Below, in pieces: positions 36,121 to 48,676 of a stretch of DNA of 64,000 bases. A program made the position numbers and the translations under genes. Positions within the stretch are counted from its first letter, which is position 1, and each line of letters starts with the position of its first letter. The notes below the pieces were generated by a model. It made no database searches. It had not been told where the DNA came from and was given only the letters and a program-made list of their open reading frames with translations. The DNA lies in contig JAMZAV010000317.1 of the NCBI GenBank assembly GCA_024449915.1, forward strand, positions 7,501 to 71,500, in the 5' to 3' direction. The stretch comes from Sweltsa coloradensis (Eukaryota; Arthropoda; Insecta; Plecoptera; Chloroperlidae).

Positions 36121-38899
36121 AACCTTGGTTTTATAGTTGGCAACTATGACGCTGTTATGTTATTACTTTAGACATAACTTTTATAAATTTCTGTCTTAAG
36201 TACTAATATATATCGATGTCACTGAGCAACCCTAATATTGTACTTTATATTTGTAGTGGAACATGATTCAGTAGGATTGTGATGCGGTACTATGGTGTTT
36301 TGTTTAACGTGGCTCTCCGCACAGTGAAGATCAATGCCTTATTGAGGGAACACATTTTGTAGATTATTATAGATTGTTTTAGGAATGTTAAATCTGTATG
36401 AGTAACGAGCTCAAAGCCTGGTGATAAGGGGCCATAGAGGCTGCCCCGTGATGAGACCTACAACGACCCAGGCCGACCCACACAACTCGAACTCCCGCGT
36501 GTCACAAAAATCCAGCGCGTTTTTTCTATAGGTTTCATTGTAGCAGTTTTTTAATGAAAGCCACCCACAAAGGCCGTTAGAGTGAGAGTGTTATCACTGG
36601 CCTGAGTCCTGCAGGCATCTATTGAACATTCCATCAGACCCCCTCCTCACCCTAGGCCACTTCAACGGGCAATTTCCCCTCCTATCGGACACAAAATAAC
36701 CCAGAGAATACTTATTAAACGGACCGCTGAAGCGGAGGCCCCTACACGTCGCATCCAATGTGCACCCTGGTGTGCCTTGTTAGGAAAAAAACATTGAAAA
36801 TAAATTATTAAAACATCGGCTTGAACTTTATTGGATGTTTGCAATTTTCATTTTCCCCAGGCGATTAGGTCCGTATCGTTTGTTCCAACGCAAGAGTGCA
36901 CGAGTTCGAGTAGTGTGAGAAATGTGGGCGTCAAAGATCCACGGTGGCCAAGTAAAATATTAACTTACATGTAAATATATTCGAATCTCATACATTTAGC
37001 GCAAAGAAACTGATTTTTCCTTCATTCCTCCCGCTGCCCGTTAGCCCTATCTAGCCCATGTTAGTTTTGTCTAGTCTGATCTTATCTGATTGACTGATGA
37101 ACGATTAAAGATATTGCACTTTACTTGACCTAAGGTTCTTAATTAAGATTATATCTATGCAAGTATGAACTTATTTAGAAGTTGATTTATAAACATATCG
37201 TTTTCGAAAATATGAAAAACCGCGCAAATAATTGTCAAACGGCCATTTTGTAAAAATCTGCACAAAACACGCATTCAAAAGAACTGAAAATTGAATAGCC
37301 TACTAGCAAAGATGTTTTCCTTTACAATCCAGTGTTAACTTGAGTATTTTGGCTCTATTAGTTTGGAAAAAATACCGTTTTCCGTGAGCAATGTTTTGTG
37401 TCTAAGTCTGGCCGGGAATTTGTTGTCATATTTTGGCATGTCATACCGCGCAGCTCGAATTGGTATTTAGTTTTAGTAGTTTTAGGGCGCTTTAACGGCA
37501 AAGATTATTCGTGTCGAGACAGCTTACGGTCCGAGGCAAGTTAGGGCTTAGTGAGTGATGCGGGGGTAGTACAGTCAAGGTATGCATGGTGGAGGGAGTA
37601 ACAAATGTACTCCTCTTGCACCATCTTCCAAAACTCACTGGGAAAATAATAAAACAATCACTGTTATTTAAATGTCTGTAATATAGTCCACAACATTTTA
37701 TTAACAATGCAAACGTGTATGGAATTATAAAATTTGATCTTAGATTCGGTTCTAGTATCTTATCCTATGGATAAATACATTTTGGCCAAAGGGTGCACGT
37801 TTATCAAAAGAAGCAGGGATGTATGTTTTGCAGTAACTTTAAGATTTTACCGTTTGCTGTCAGAGTTTTCTCTGATAAAGCGATCAACGAAGGTCACATG
37901 ACGTGATTTCGTGTAAGACTGCAGAGGCTCTCTTGAGAAATAGCGGTGGCACGAGGGGGCAGGGGGGGTCGGCGGGATCCCCGTGGCGATCATGTGACCT
38001 TGAGGAGTTTCTCGTCTCTCTCGATGTTTTTTCGTTGTTTGTCCTTGAAACTCTTTATACTTCTTAGGTTGAATAAAAGCAGGTTGTATAGGCTTTAGAA
38101 GTAACATATCAACACAGATAACAGGTAGCAACTAATTGAATAATTCTTATTTCTATGAATGTGTGAACCTCAAATGATGTTTATTTCATAATGATTCTGT
38201 TGTTGAGATTCTTGATTGTAAATATGCCAAGGGAAAAAAACTGTTAAAAAAATAATTTGTAAGCACATTTAACCGTATTTTAAATGTCTATAAACTGTTC
38301 GAGGAATAAATTATGTTATTATAAAATAAAATAAATTACTTATTGTTGACGTCAATAGACAAAAAGAAATATTTGAATAAACTGTTTATACAAGTATACA
38401 CTTTGTCAGACCTTTTTAAACAATGAGAAGTGATTAAAAGAATTTTCAGGTTTTTTCATTTGTTTATATTGTATTTGTATGTGTTATTTTTAAAAGGGTA
38501 GCACAAAAAGAATAGTCACCGAATGAACAAAATTAATCTAAATACATCATCACAATGAATATCACTTTATCCAACATTACAAAAGAGAAAATTTTAATTT
38601 GATTGGGTATGGAGTCCTCTTGTACCCGTGGTTATATTTTAATGAACCAATACAGATAGGCCGGCCATCTATCAATAAATGAGAATTAACTGTGACAACG
38701 ACAATGAGGGAAAATGCAAACGACAACGCCGTCCATTTACAGTACGCGTTATTTGGCGAACATGAATATTACTCAGTGAATTCAACTGTTTGTTTGTAAT
38801 TTTCTACCTAAAATATATTTTCTAGTGTTCTTGGTTTAATCGGATATTTGGCTCAGGATTCTACATATTTTAGGAAGCGAGTTGAAAATTTATAAATTT
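36121..38899. other. unannotated
   Basis: No recognisable repeat. A 94-aa minus-strand ORF at 37847-38131 is mildly GC-rich but has no known domain or convincing splice sites. Confidence 0.35.
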
Positions 38900-38908
38900 G
38901 TATTTATT

Positions 38909-39326
38909 AAGATTGATAAATTGGATATTGCTTATCGTCTCATATGAAAGCACTTTAGCTATTCGAGACGATGAGTGGTGATAGATGAGGATGAAGTATG
39001 AACAGAAGGGAGGAGGGGAAATCCGGTACGGGCTCGTAGCTTCTCCTTTCGAAAAGTACTAAGTGGACCAACGTCTTAACGTTCCATCCGAAAGGACGGT
39101 GTAAACTTTGACATTCATATAGTCCTCCACTAACCCGGACTGCCTAGCAGACGTCGAGGAGAACGAAGACGTTACACTAGCTCTCGAACCCTCCATCTGC
39201 TCTAACCAGCGGTATACGTGAGTTTCAAATCTGAGAGGTCACCCACTCTACCCCTGACCACGCCCGATTCTGCTTAACTTCGGTGTTCGAATGGGAACCG
39301 GTTGAACAACCTCGGCTAAACCACTG
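38909..39326 (-). repeat. 5S rRNA-derived SINE (copy 2)
   Basis: The 5S-like head on the minus strand is fuller than in copy 1. It runs CGGTTCCCATTCGAACACCG, AAGTTAAGCAGAATCGGGCG, TGGTCAGGGGTAGAGTGGGT, GACC, so it retains the A box, intermediate element and C box. The body (CGTCTGCTAGGCAGTCCGGG, CATCCGAAAGGACGG on the plus strand) and tail match copy 1. GTATTTATT occurs at 38900-38908 and 39327-39335, directly flanking the element (9-bp duplication). Confidence 0.88.
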
Positions 39327-39335
39327 GTATTTATT

Positions 39336-40759
39336 TTAATGTTATAATCTGGTGTAAAACTCTTTCACAAATGAAGAAAGAAACTAGAATATATTCCGTA
39401 CATAATTTAATTGCACGTTAACTTCTCTCAAAGCACGTGCTAATGCTCATCCAGTGTGTCATATCCCTAGCCATGTCTTTTTTTATTTTACGCGTTGTAT
39501 TGACAATGAACATATGTACACATACATTATATTTTATCAAGCTTTTATGTGAAGGGACATCTAATGAATATACAATGGTTTAAATTAAAATACACTCCGG
39601 AAGTGTTATATATTTTAACGTACTGAAGAACATAGCCACGTGGGCAGTGGGACCCTGTTGTAATAATAAAAATAATATTCTGCATAAACTTTCTTTTGCA
39701 AAAGCATATCACACTTTAAATAAAGTTTTTGTTAAGTATGCTTAAGAATTACATTTGAACATAATTTAATGTCGCAACGTGACATTTTTTACATGCGTAC
39801 ATATTTTCATAAAAAATATTCTGTTTTAAAATAAGATTGATTCTTCGACGCCTCAGGTCACTACTGAGGCATCTTTCATACAAACAAGTTGAATTTTAAA
39901 TAAAAAGTCTTGAATCTTATTGCACATTTCTATATCAAAACATATTTTTAGTTCAGCATTACGTCCGTGAGGTTTATCTTCGTCTTCTTCTGTTGTATAT
40001 ACAGTACTAGTAGTAATACTAGCGTAGTTTTGGTTTCTACAGTGAAACAGAGTAGATCTCATTGAAGTCATTGAGCATTTTGCTTATTTTAAAAATTAAT
40101 CGTTTCTGGTTATAATGTCAGTATAAATAATTGGTAATTTTAGATGAACGTATAAAAGATAAAACAATGTATTAATTTTTATAGTCTTCAATCTATTATC
40201 TTGAAAAATAAAATGCAAATGTCCCCCCCCCCCCCCCCCCCGGCCAATCACCCGTCGCCCTTCGCCTCTTGTTCTTCTAAAAATAGGTAACGATCTCGTT
40301 AAAAATTAAAAGGTGAAATTAACGAACAAAATTGAATCTAAGCCACCTCGCATAAAATCGATGGAACTCTTTTAATATACGAGTTCGGATTTGTGTGGAC
40401 GCCTTTGTAAGTCTTCTATTATCAGGTGAAAGAAATCTACCCTTAAACACTTTCTTTGTGTGATATAAAATACCTCTTTGCCATTCGAACTATTCTCTCT
40501 CTCTCTCCCTCTCCCGCTGATATTCTCGCCTATCTTCTAGGGGAAGTCTTTTCTCTTTTCTTACTTCCAACCCTAATCAATTCATATATTGTCGCCTACC
40601 AAGTACGATTCTGTTCTTTCACTCTGCCGTATTATTAAATTCCGGGAACAAAATGCACATGAGCAGAATAAAAGTTTCTCAATCGATAGCACTTACTGAT
40701 ATTAGCTTTGAATTACAATCGAAGGAAATTTTCCCTCCAAAATGGCGTATTTCGCCGAA

Positions 40760-40794
<35 letters not shown>

Positions 40795-41027
40795 ATCTCT
40801 CTCTCTCTCTCTCTCTCGCTGCACAGTATTTCACCTCGCCTGCGGATGTTTTTGCTCCACTTGGCTTTGTTTCTCTGTTGTGCAACGATATTAATTGATA
40901 ATTTACACCGCGAGATAAACGGGGCTGTATTCTGGACAGGTGGGTAGTAAATACAGAGCTAGCTTCCTACCTAGAGGCCAATCCCCTTCTAAAGCAGTGA
41001 TCATACTGTTGTAGTGTTGAATTTACA
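39336..41027. other. unannotated; C19 run and (CT)n
   Basis: A run of 19 C lies at 40223-40241. (CT)n tracts lie at 40495-40508 and 40763-40817. No gene seen. Confidence 0.5.
40763..40817 (+). repeat. (CT)n microsatellite, two blocks
   Basis: Two CT tracts separated by CAACAT. The Ser/Leu-rich ORFs here are by-products. Confidence 0.95.
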
Positions 41028-41078
41028 TCAAGAATCCCATCTCACGATGAGGAGATATGCGTCGATATGTGTGTTCAT

Positions 41079-41517
41079 ACCATAGATATTAAACACCTAT
41101 AGTAGGCTACGCAGTCTCCAATACCTCCGCACCGGAACGAGCGTAGCAAATTGAAGAGTCAATCTTACATCAACAAAATGGCGATTAGGCGTTTTAATTT
41201 ATGCTTTTTTAATGCATTTATGTATTTTACTGGATTGTTTGATATGGTTTAAACTTGTGCAGCATGATATTGAATATAAACAGAAACAATAAGAAGTTAT
41301 TGCATAAGGGAATTTAGTAATCATTATAGTCATCATCATTAGTAATCAGCTCACCTGACAACCTGGCGGCAATCTTGAGAACTATTTGGGCTACAAATCG
41401 CTCCCATTTACTTAACATGCAAAACAGGTCTTTCAAGATGGCTTCAAATTGTCACGGAAGTGGATTAATGACTGCGTATCTAGCCTACTATATACTATAG
41501 GTGTTTAATATCTGTGG
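41079..41517. mobile_element. MITE, family E (full-size copy)
   Basis: ACCATAGATATTAAACACCT plus ATAGTAGGCTACGCAG at the left is inverted at the right as CTGCGTATCTAGCCTACTAT...AATATCTGTGG. TTCAT lies at both edges (41074-41078 and 41518-41522). Allowing one indel the shared flank is GTTCAT(A)CC, suggesting an 8-9-bp duplication. The element is inserted next to one unit of a ~50-bp sequence present on both sides (41028-41078 and 41531-41581). A 50-bp relative is at 50204. Confidence 0.75.
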
Positions 41518-41589
41518 TTCATCCGGTTGCATCTAGAATCCCACACACGATGCGGAGATACGCGTGGATATGTGTGTTCGAAATATCTG

Positions 41590-41680
41590 AACTTATTTAA
41601 ACCTGACAAGTTTTTGGGTACAATCGAAGAAATATTTCTCATGAATATTGTACTTTCACGATTTTTGATACGATATGACA
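41590..41680 (+). mobile_element. fragment of a Helentron-like element
   Basis: TTTTTGGGTACAATCGAAGA and the following AATATTTCTCATGAATAT match the conserved 5' body of copies 3, 7 and 8 in plus orientation. Both ends are missing. Confidence 0.65.
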
Positions 41681-43363
41681 AAGTGTAGAACCATTTTAAA
41701 ATTCCTAGCAAAAATGTATATTTTTAATCCCAGCATCAACGCATCTGTCTGTCCTTCCTTCATCTGTGTTCATGTCGTCGTCTCACAGTAAAAACTGATC
41801 ACGACGTCCGATGTATGCGTTGTTGTTCATTGCTTTCAATCAGGACTATGCAGAATATTCTTTGGGTTGGTGGGGATAGTGGGCGAGAGAGGGGGCGGAG
41901 GTTGGCTATATCCCCCCGAAAGTTTTGAAATCGATGTTTGGAACCACCACCAATAATATCAACGCACAACGAATTAATTTGTGTTTTCTTCTTATGCCAT
42001 CTGTTGATTAACTAAAGCTGCGCTGCCTGAAATTTTATGAACGTTAAGATTTTACAGATATCACCAACACGATTTTGCCGGTTGTTCAAACAAGAATGAA
42101 CATGATCGTGTCAAATTCTCTCGTTCGTTATTGGTGAGCGAAGAATATTGTCAGCAATTGCAAAGTTGTTAAACATAGCTGATTATCTAAGACAACTACT
42201 GATTCGCCTCTGTGCGGTCTTCCAGACGTACGGGCGACGCTAACTGTCTTGACAAATCCACGTTTAACTTTCGAGAACGCCGTTCAGTTCTTCTTACTCG
42301 ACAGACTCTTCGCTTTTGGACACAATGCCTCATTTTTTACGATTCGCAATTTCCGCGTCAACCATTTCACTTTCAGAACAAAGCCATTAATTTTATGATC
42401 GCCATAAAAGTTTTCACGAAAAAAGCGGAAAAAACGAAGGAAAAAACCTTGACTTTTTGTTTACTTTTTGTTGTTGGATTGAATACAAAGATTTTTATGA
42501 CGGACGATAAAAATTTGATGGTAATTTAAGCTGGTGAATTTTGAGCTTAAAGTGGAAAGTCGTGTATTTCTTTCAATCTGCAGACAATGACGCCGAAGAC
42601 AACCACATAGGGGGGGGGGGGACTCACTAACTTTCTTTCTTACGCGGTCGACTTTCCGATGGAGGCAGAAAAAATTTGATTCTTTTGAGTAATGGCCGCC
42701 TTTGAGTGATTAATTAGAAGAAAAAGTGTTCTTTTAGTTCAAGTTTGGATCAGGGAAAGCTAAAAATCTTCGGAAAAGTTCATTTAGTGTGGTGTCTGGT
42801 GTGGAAGCTTTGTTCTCGTTGCAAGCTTGAGCCTAACACTCGCTTGTCCAATGTTCACGTCACCAACTACAGGAGACGCCAACAGACATCACTTCAAGAG
42901 AATTGAAGTATTTCGCGCTCAAAAAAGTCTGATGAAATAATTAAAAACTGTGTAGGGGGGCTTGGAGTAAATACATTAACAACTTATTCCGAGCAACTTC
43001 TACAATGGCCCCAGGTTGTCCTTGTAAACGCATGTTCGATTGAGACTTATCTCAGCCTATACCGGGCAACACGATCCTCGTAACGAGAACCCCGCGCAGT
43101 CATAGGTTGTGAGGGTGAATCACTTTCCCTGCCGCTGTGATCTTGTTGCATGTGGAGACGATCCACTGATCTCTTGATACTGTAACCTTGAAGCCAACAT
43201 GGGGACCGCCATCTTGGTAGTCAATGTTATTTCTTATGGGGCTGCCATGTTTGCAGTTAAAACTTTTCATATTTACGGCAAACATGCCTTTGTGCGTTGC
43301 GTTGAAGTGCACAAAACGATTTGCCAATGAGGAAAACCTAATCGAAGTCCTAATCGTGTTGTT
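41681..43363. other. unannotated; G12 run
   Basis: The 42212-42529 ORF (105 aa) has no recognisable domain. G12 at 42611-42622. Confidence 0.35.
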
Positions 43364-43703
43364 AAATGAAATTTTCTAGAGGCCTTCGAAATCTTTGAAT
43401 TTAGAACTGCTACGTTTTTGAGCGTAATCAAAAAATTATTTCTCATGAAAATTGCAATTTTACACAATTTTACGATTTTTTCGATTTTTAAAAACTTTTT
43501 TCGGCTTTTTTCACCTACATGATTGTAATGATATTTTCAAAGAACCTTAATTTTATGAATTAATATATTCCTGTGAAATTTGAGCGCAATCGAAAAGTTA
43601 TTTCTTATGAAAATCGCAATTTTACGCATAACACATGGCAGCTCAATGCACCAAACGCTCATCCAACAACGCGCCTGAAAAAGCGTTTGCGATGCTTTCC
43701 TAG
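43364..43703 (+). mobile_element. Helentron-like element (copy 6, 5'-truncated)
   Basis: Homology starts at AATGAAATTTTCTAGAGGCC, well inside the family body. It continues to the intact 3' end with the subterminal GCTCATCCAACAACGCGCC and CTAG at 43700-43703, followed by T. Confidence 0.8.
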
Positions 43704-45339
43704 TTAAGTTCTACAGTAAGAAAACTTACAAAATTAGTCCGACTTCGCTTCTCAACATCTGGCAGGTAAGCATTCTCTGACAGTACTATTTAAACTCCAT
43801 GCTCTATCCACCTTAGTATACAGGAGATCAGTGAGGCGACCATAGAGCGTGGCCAGCTTCTACCGCGCAGATCAACACCCAATCTACTATTCAAACTTCA
43901 CTTAATCGCTGAGATCACACATATGTCAGTATCAATACAAGCATTGATTGATATTATCGATTATTTTTCTACAATTACGTGTGTGTATGATAAAAGTTCT
44001 GGAAGAAGATTGGCGTTTCAGATGAGAATAGAAGTAAACCATGCAAGAAAGTCAGATGCCTGCTGTATAAAAAGCGGAAAGTATCGTTGCACGTTTGGGT
44101 AAATCGTTTAAACGAAATATGTTTCCAAAATAATTTTGTTTGATTTAATTCAAAATAAATCTCGCAGTAGTAAAATAAGCAGTCGTGAATATTATGTTCA
44201 TAAGTGAAACGAAACCAGTAACACTAAAAAAAAAAGTTTGTCTAAGCCGTTAGGCCGTATGTTCCCTTGAAATTGTAGTATAAATTGGTTCCATTTTAAA
44301 CCAGATTGATCGGTTGAATAATTTTTGGAATACAGCCATTACAACGTGACAAATTAACAAAACTGACAAATAGATATGAAAAAGAAAAAAAGAAATGAAA
44401 TGAAATGAAAAATGACAAATAGACGTCCACTCTGTTCAACGCCTCAGGACAACAAAAAGCAATACGGAATTTTAGGGTGTCACACAACACGTTTTGGAAG
44501 ATTTCGAGTAAAACGATGTTTTGTTCTTTTTGTCCCCTTTATAGTGAGAGGTGCATGTTGCCTATAGCTGAGCACCTGCATGCAAGACAAGCTGTATGAG
44601 CATATTCATGGAATTCGACGTTGTTTTCTTGTAAGATTACAAGGCCCACCTAAGCCTGGACTATAGGCTAGGCTTATTACTCTTGTACCTACAAGACACA
44701 ACCCTTCTACTTAAATCTCACAATAAACTAAGAAATATTAACATTTGTGTAGAAATGCATCAGTGACCGCCTTAAAAAATACATTTCCTCAGCAATGTTT
44801 TCTTTTAATTAATTCCATTCTTTAGTCTTCAAACGAGAAGAAACATAAAAAATAATTACACGTGATCTACTAAAGTACACGGAGTATATTTAATGAGAGC
44901 TAAGATCTTAAAGAATACTCTTTCTTTGTTTGTCTTCAATTACTTTTTAAATTAAAGATATTCTGGGTGAGTCTTAAAACAACATCAACATTAATAAGAA
45001 CACACAAGCAACACTCAGCCTAGGACCCACCTGGGTCCAGTCTTAAGGGAATCCCTACCATCAACACTAAAGCTGCGCGAAGATTAGTAAAATATACTTG
45101 GGAGTACAAACTATTTTCTCTGTAACTGCTAAACTTAGGTTATGCGACCACGTTTTTCTATTTTCCCAAATATATGCTTCCATGACAAAATATAGTGAAT
45201 GTCTTTGAAACCATGGCTCTATAAGAAAATAAAAACTTTTTTTCTGTTCGGACACACGGCAAATATCGCCTCTTTAAAATAATTTCAAACTTCAATTCGC
45301 CCAAGCATACCATTCAACGTACGTAGTTGTGTTTTTGTG
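43704..45339. other. unannotated
   Basis: No recognisable gene or repeat. Confidence 0.35.
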
Positions 45340-45399
45340 AAATTAATTTTCAGCTAGTTTTCTAGAGGCTGAATGAGAGAAAACATTGTTTTCCTGCGA

Positions 45400-45690
45400 A
45401 TTTTTTCGTTTGGATGTGCAAATCGGTACAATTGTTGTGTTGTTTAAAAAATTGTAAGACTAAATTTTATTCTGGTCAGTGAAGGTCAAAATATTTCAAA
45501 TTGTATTTTTCAACTAAAATCGACTATTTTTTAAGTACTTTTAATTTATTTTTTATTGTTATAAAATTTCAGCGCAATCTGTTCAGCGATTCGGCTGATT
45601 TTCAACGTACACACAACACGCACGCGAAAAACAATTAGGGCCGTTTAAGTCGAATGGAATCACACCGTTCGCTACGCTCACTCGTTCAAC
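45400..45690 (-). mobile_element. possible distant Helentron-like 5' end
   Basis: The right edge, CCGTTCGCTACGCTCACTCG then TTCAAC, resembles the family terminus CGCTCGCTACGCTCATCCAA. It is preceded by ACACACAACACGCACGCG where other copies have an ACAAACAGAC-type tract. The remaining body is different, and no 3' end was identified. Confidence 0.4.
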
Positions 45691-45768
45691 TAGTTACATT
45701 GTACAACAAGAAACTGCGTCGACATCTATGTAGATATCCCGTGCCGCGAAGAGCCTTTAAATCTGATA

Positions 45769-46830
45769 CGTAATAATGATTGTGGTTAGAACCCTGTTGG
45801 AGTCCAAATATTATTAAAGGTAAAACAAAACTGAGAAAATAGCGCCATTTTAGACCAACTAGTACATTTGGGGGTACAACCATGAAAATTGGAGTAAAAG
45901 TTATTTTATTACTGACGTATTGAAAACTGATATGGATCCACCGATGAATCGACTCCATTTTCTCACTGGAGGTCAAAATGTAAAAATTATTGAAATGACC
46001 TTCTTTTTCACGATTTTTTTTTTATCCCAAAGGGTACTTACCACAATCATTATTACGTTTTAGATTTAAAAAAAGTCAAGTTGGTCGATTTTAGGAGAAA
46101 AACACAATTTTACCTATTTTGACCTTCACTGACCTTAATAAAATTTTGTTTTACAATTTGAATTTTGTTCTTCCCTTAAACAATTTAGTTGGTTATGAAA
46201 TATGGCTAAAATAACAAACAAAAAACAAAAATTCTTGAAATAAGAGGTCTTTTTCAATGATTTTTACATTTTGACCTACAGTGAGAAATTGGGGTCGATT
46301 CATCAGTGGATCCGTATTAGTTTTCAATAAGTTAGTAATGAAGTACCTTTTTACCAATTTTTATGCTTGTACCCCCAAATGCAATACAGTGAGTCTAAAA
46401 TGGTGCTATTTTCTAAAAAAAAATACCTTTAATAACATTTTGACCGCAAAAGGGTACTTACCACAATCATTATTACGTATTGATTTTTTAAATAACAAAA
46501 TAAATAAAATTGACAATTTTGTCGATTTAAGATAAAAAACACAATTAGACCTATTTTTACCTTCACTGACCTGAATAAACTTTTATTGTACAATTTGATT
46601 TTTTTCTTAAACAATTTCGTAGTTCATGAAATATTGCTAAAATAAGAACAATAAATAAATATATATATCGTGTAAATATGTATTTTTAAGAGATTTTCAC
46701 ATTTTGACCTACAGTGAGAAAATGTAGTCGATTCATCGTTCGATCCATTTTCATCAATTCACCATTTTTCATACTTGTACCCCCAATGCACTAAAGTGGG
46801 TCTAAAAGGCGTTATTTTCTTGGACTTTAC
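45769..46830. repeat. inverted plus tandem ~420-bp repeat units
   Basis: Two forward units begin GGGTACTTACCACAATCATT at 46032 and 46452. They share TTCACTGACCTTAATAAA, ACATTTTGACCTACAGTGAG and TGTACCCCCAAATGCA. The segment 45769-45985 is an inverted half unit (CGTAATAATGATTGTGG... and GGTACAACCATG). The whole is therefore a half unit facing two head-to-tail units. No ORF above 96 aa and no known protein motif. It may be a complex MITE or satellite seed. Confidence 0.75.
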
Positions 46831-48108
46831 TGTTAAACCTTGTATATCCCTGTAACTAAATCAACATCCATAGTTAAAAACTTGTTTTCGTTATTCGATA
46901 TTTCAATTAGTAACTTCATTTCAATAAATCCATTTAAAAATCCGAACAATACACTATTCGTGAGATTGTTTTCCCAACCAACCTACTAGTGTGTTTTGTA
47001 TTCTCGTCGGGCTCGGGACAATGGCTGTTGTTACTGTGCCTCATAATGAACGCTAGCGAGCCATGGATTCAGATCGGTCTGTTCCATTTAGAAATGAATG
47101 GAACTTATTCAGCAGAGTTAATTAAAACAAGTTTTTGTTTTTTATTCATAACGAATATAGCCTACGATCACCAGAAACACTGTGTGGCCATCGCGACATT
47201 CTTTTTTTTAACAGACCAGCGTGAGTTTTGTAATTAGCTTTACTGTGAAGGTTCGAACGTGGTTGGAAATACTCGTATTTGAATAAGAATATATTATAAC
47301 AAATGATTATTGTCTACTCGCGCATTTACATGGACTAGACTACAGTGAGAAATTATTACACAATTTCGTTGTTAGGTATAGGGGCAAAGTTAAAGTTTGC
47401 TTGAGCTACTTTCTTTGTTGAGTATACACTACCACGCATACGAAAAACTTGTAAAAATACAGCCAAATCTTACACACTCAAAAGTAATGTGACCTAAAAG
47501 AAGGGCCAAGATCATGTACCCTTCTTCTACATTTGCGCATTCTTATTCATAAACGTACACTGCCACGTAACTACATCAACTACATCTTTTCAAGGATGTA
47601 GTTACCAATGTAGATATTAGAGCACTCTTACTCCAGCTTAAAGCACTCACCTAACGGGTGAGGTAGCTCAAAGTATTGTACTCGTCCACACCACACTAAC
47701 CTGTAACAAGTAGAGAATCACATAATAGAATCCAAGTAAAGCAACTGACATGGAAAGTTTACTGGGATTCAACGTTATTTCAAAGTTCATAATGGGAAAT
47801 GCTATCATAGCAAGAACTAGTACTGATCATTTATTCTTACACCACATATAGTTGAATTGTTATCAATACATTTAATTAACAACGGTTGGTTAAAGTTAAG
47901 GCTTTATACCGAGTTGTGCTGTAGAACTAGAATCACTTGATGAGAATGCTCATTTTTCAAAATTTGTTTTTGTAAATATTGTTTTTAACACAGCAACTAG
48001 AAAGAATATGTTAGGCATAGATCAGATTATTAATATAAAGAGTGTACATAAATAGAGCAAAGGAGAATGGATTGGTGATCGGGAGCATAGTATCGTAACC
48101 TCAACTAC
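46831..48108. other. unannotated
   Basis: No recognisable gene or repeat. A small inverted pair (CTACATCTTTTCAAGGATGTAG) lies near 47580. Confidence 0.35.
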
Positions 48109-48676
48109 AAAACCTCGTAATGTAACAACAATTCTTTAAACATCGATGCTTTTGGTTTGTTGTACGCGTGCATCTTAAATAATTTGCAAAATGTCACGTA
48201 CGAGCTTTTGTAGTTTCTTGTGTAACTACAAAACTTTAACCACAAAACCGCGTAAGTGATATTTTGCAAATTATTTAGGAGGCACGCAATTTATTTTCTT
48301 GAATTTTACTTGCCCAAAGGGCAGGAAGGCTAATGCAGGGCAAGTGGGGCCCTCGGTAGCCAGACACAATGATTACATAGTTACAATTTTAGATTAACAT
48401 TACATCAAAGACAACAAGAAAACATGATATTTATAGAGTTAGACGAATACAAATGTCATGTTCTCTTGTTGTCTTTGATATAGCACAAACCAAAATTAAT
48501 GCATCAATGTTTTTCAAAATTTTACTTACGAGGTTTTGTAGTTTTTGTGTAACTACAAAACTTTAACTACAAAACCTCGTAAGTGACATTATGTAAATTA
48601 TTTAGAAGTCACGCCTAGTACAAACCAAATGCATCGATGTTTTACAAAAAGTCACTTACGAGGTTTTGTATTTTAG
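48109..48676. repeat. cluster of hairpin elements (family G)
   Basis: Hairpin 1, 48166-48287: GCGTGCATCTTAAATAATTT arm against AAATTATTTAGGAGGCACGC. Hairpin 2, about 48524-48596: TTACTTACGAGGTTTTGTAG against CTACAAAACCTCGTAAGTGA. Hairpin 3, 48404-48480, unrelated: ATCAAAGACAACAAGAAAAC against GTTCTCTTGTTGTCTTTGAT. A partial fourth arm (TCACTTACGAGGTTTTGTA) is at 48649. AAACCAAA...TGCATCGATG blocks recur between them. The elements are short, non-coding and MITE-like. Confidence 0.7.

Noticed and set aside
37847..38131. 94-aa ORF, minus strand
   Set aside because: No domain recognised and no acceptor/donor pair that would make a clean exon.
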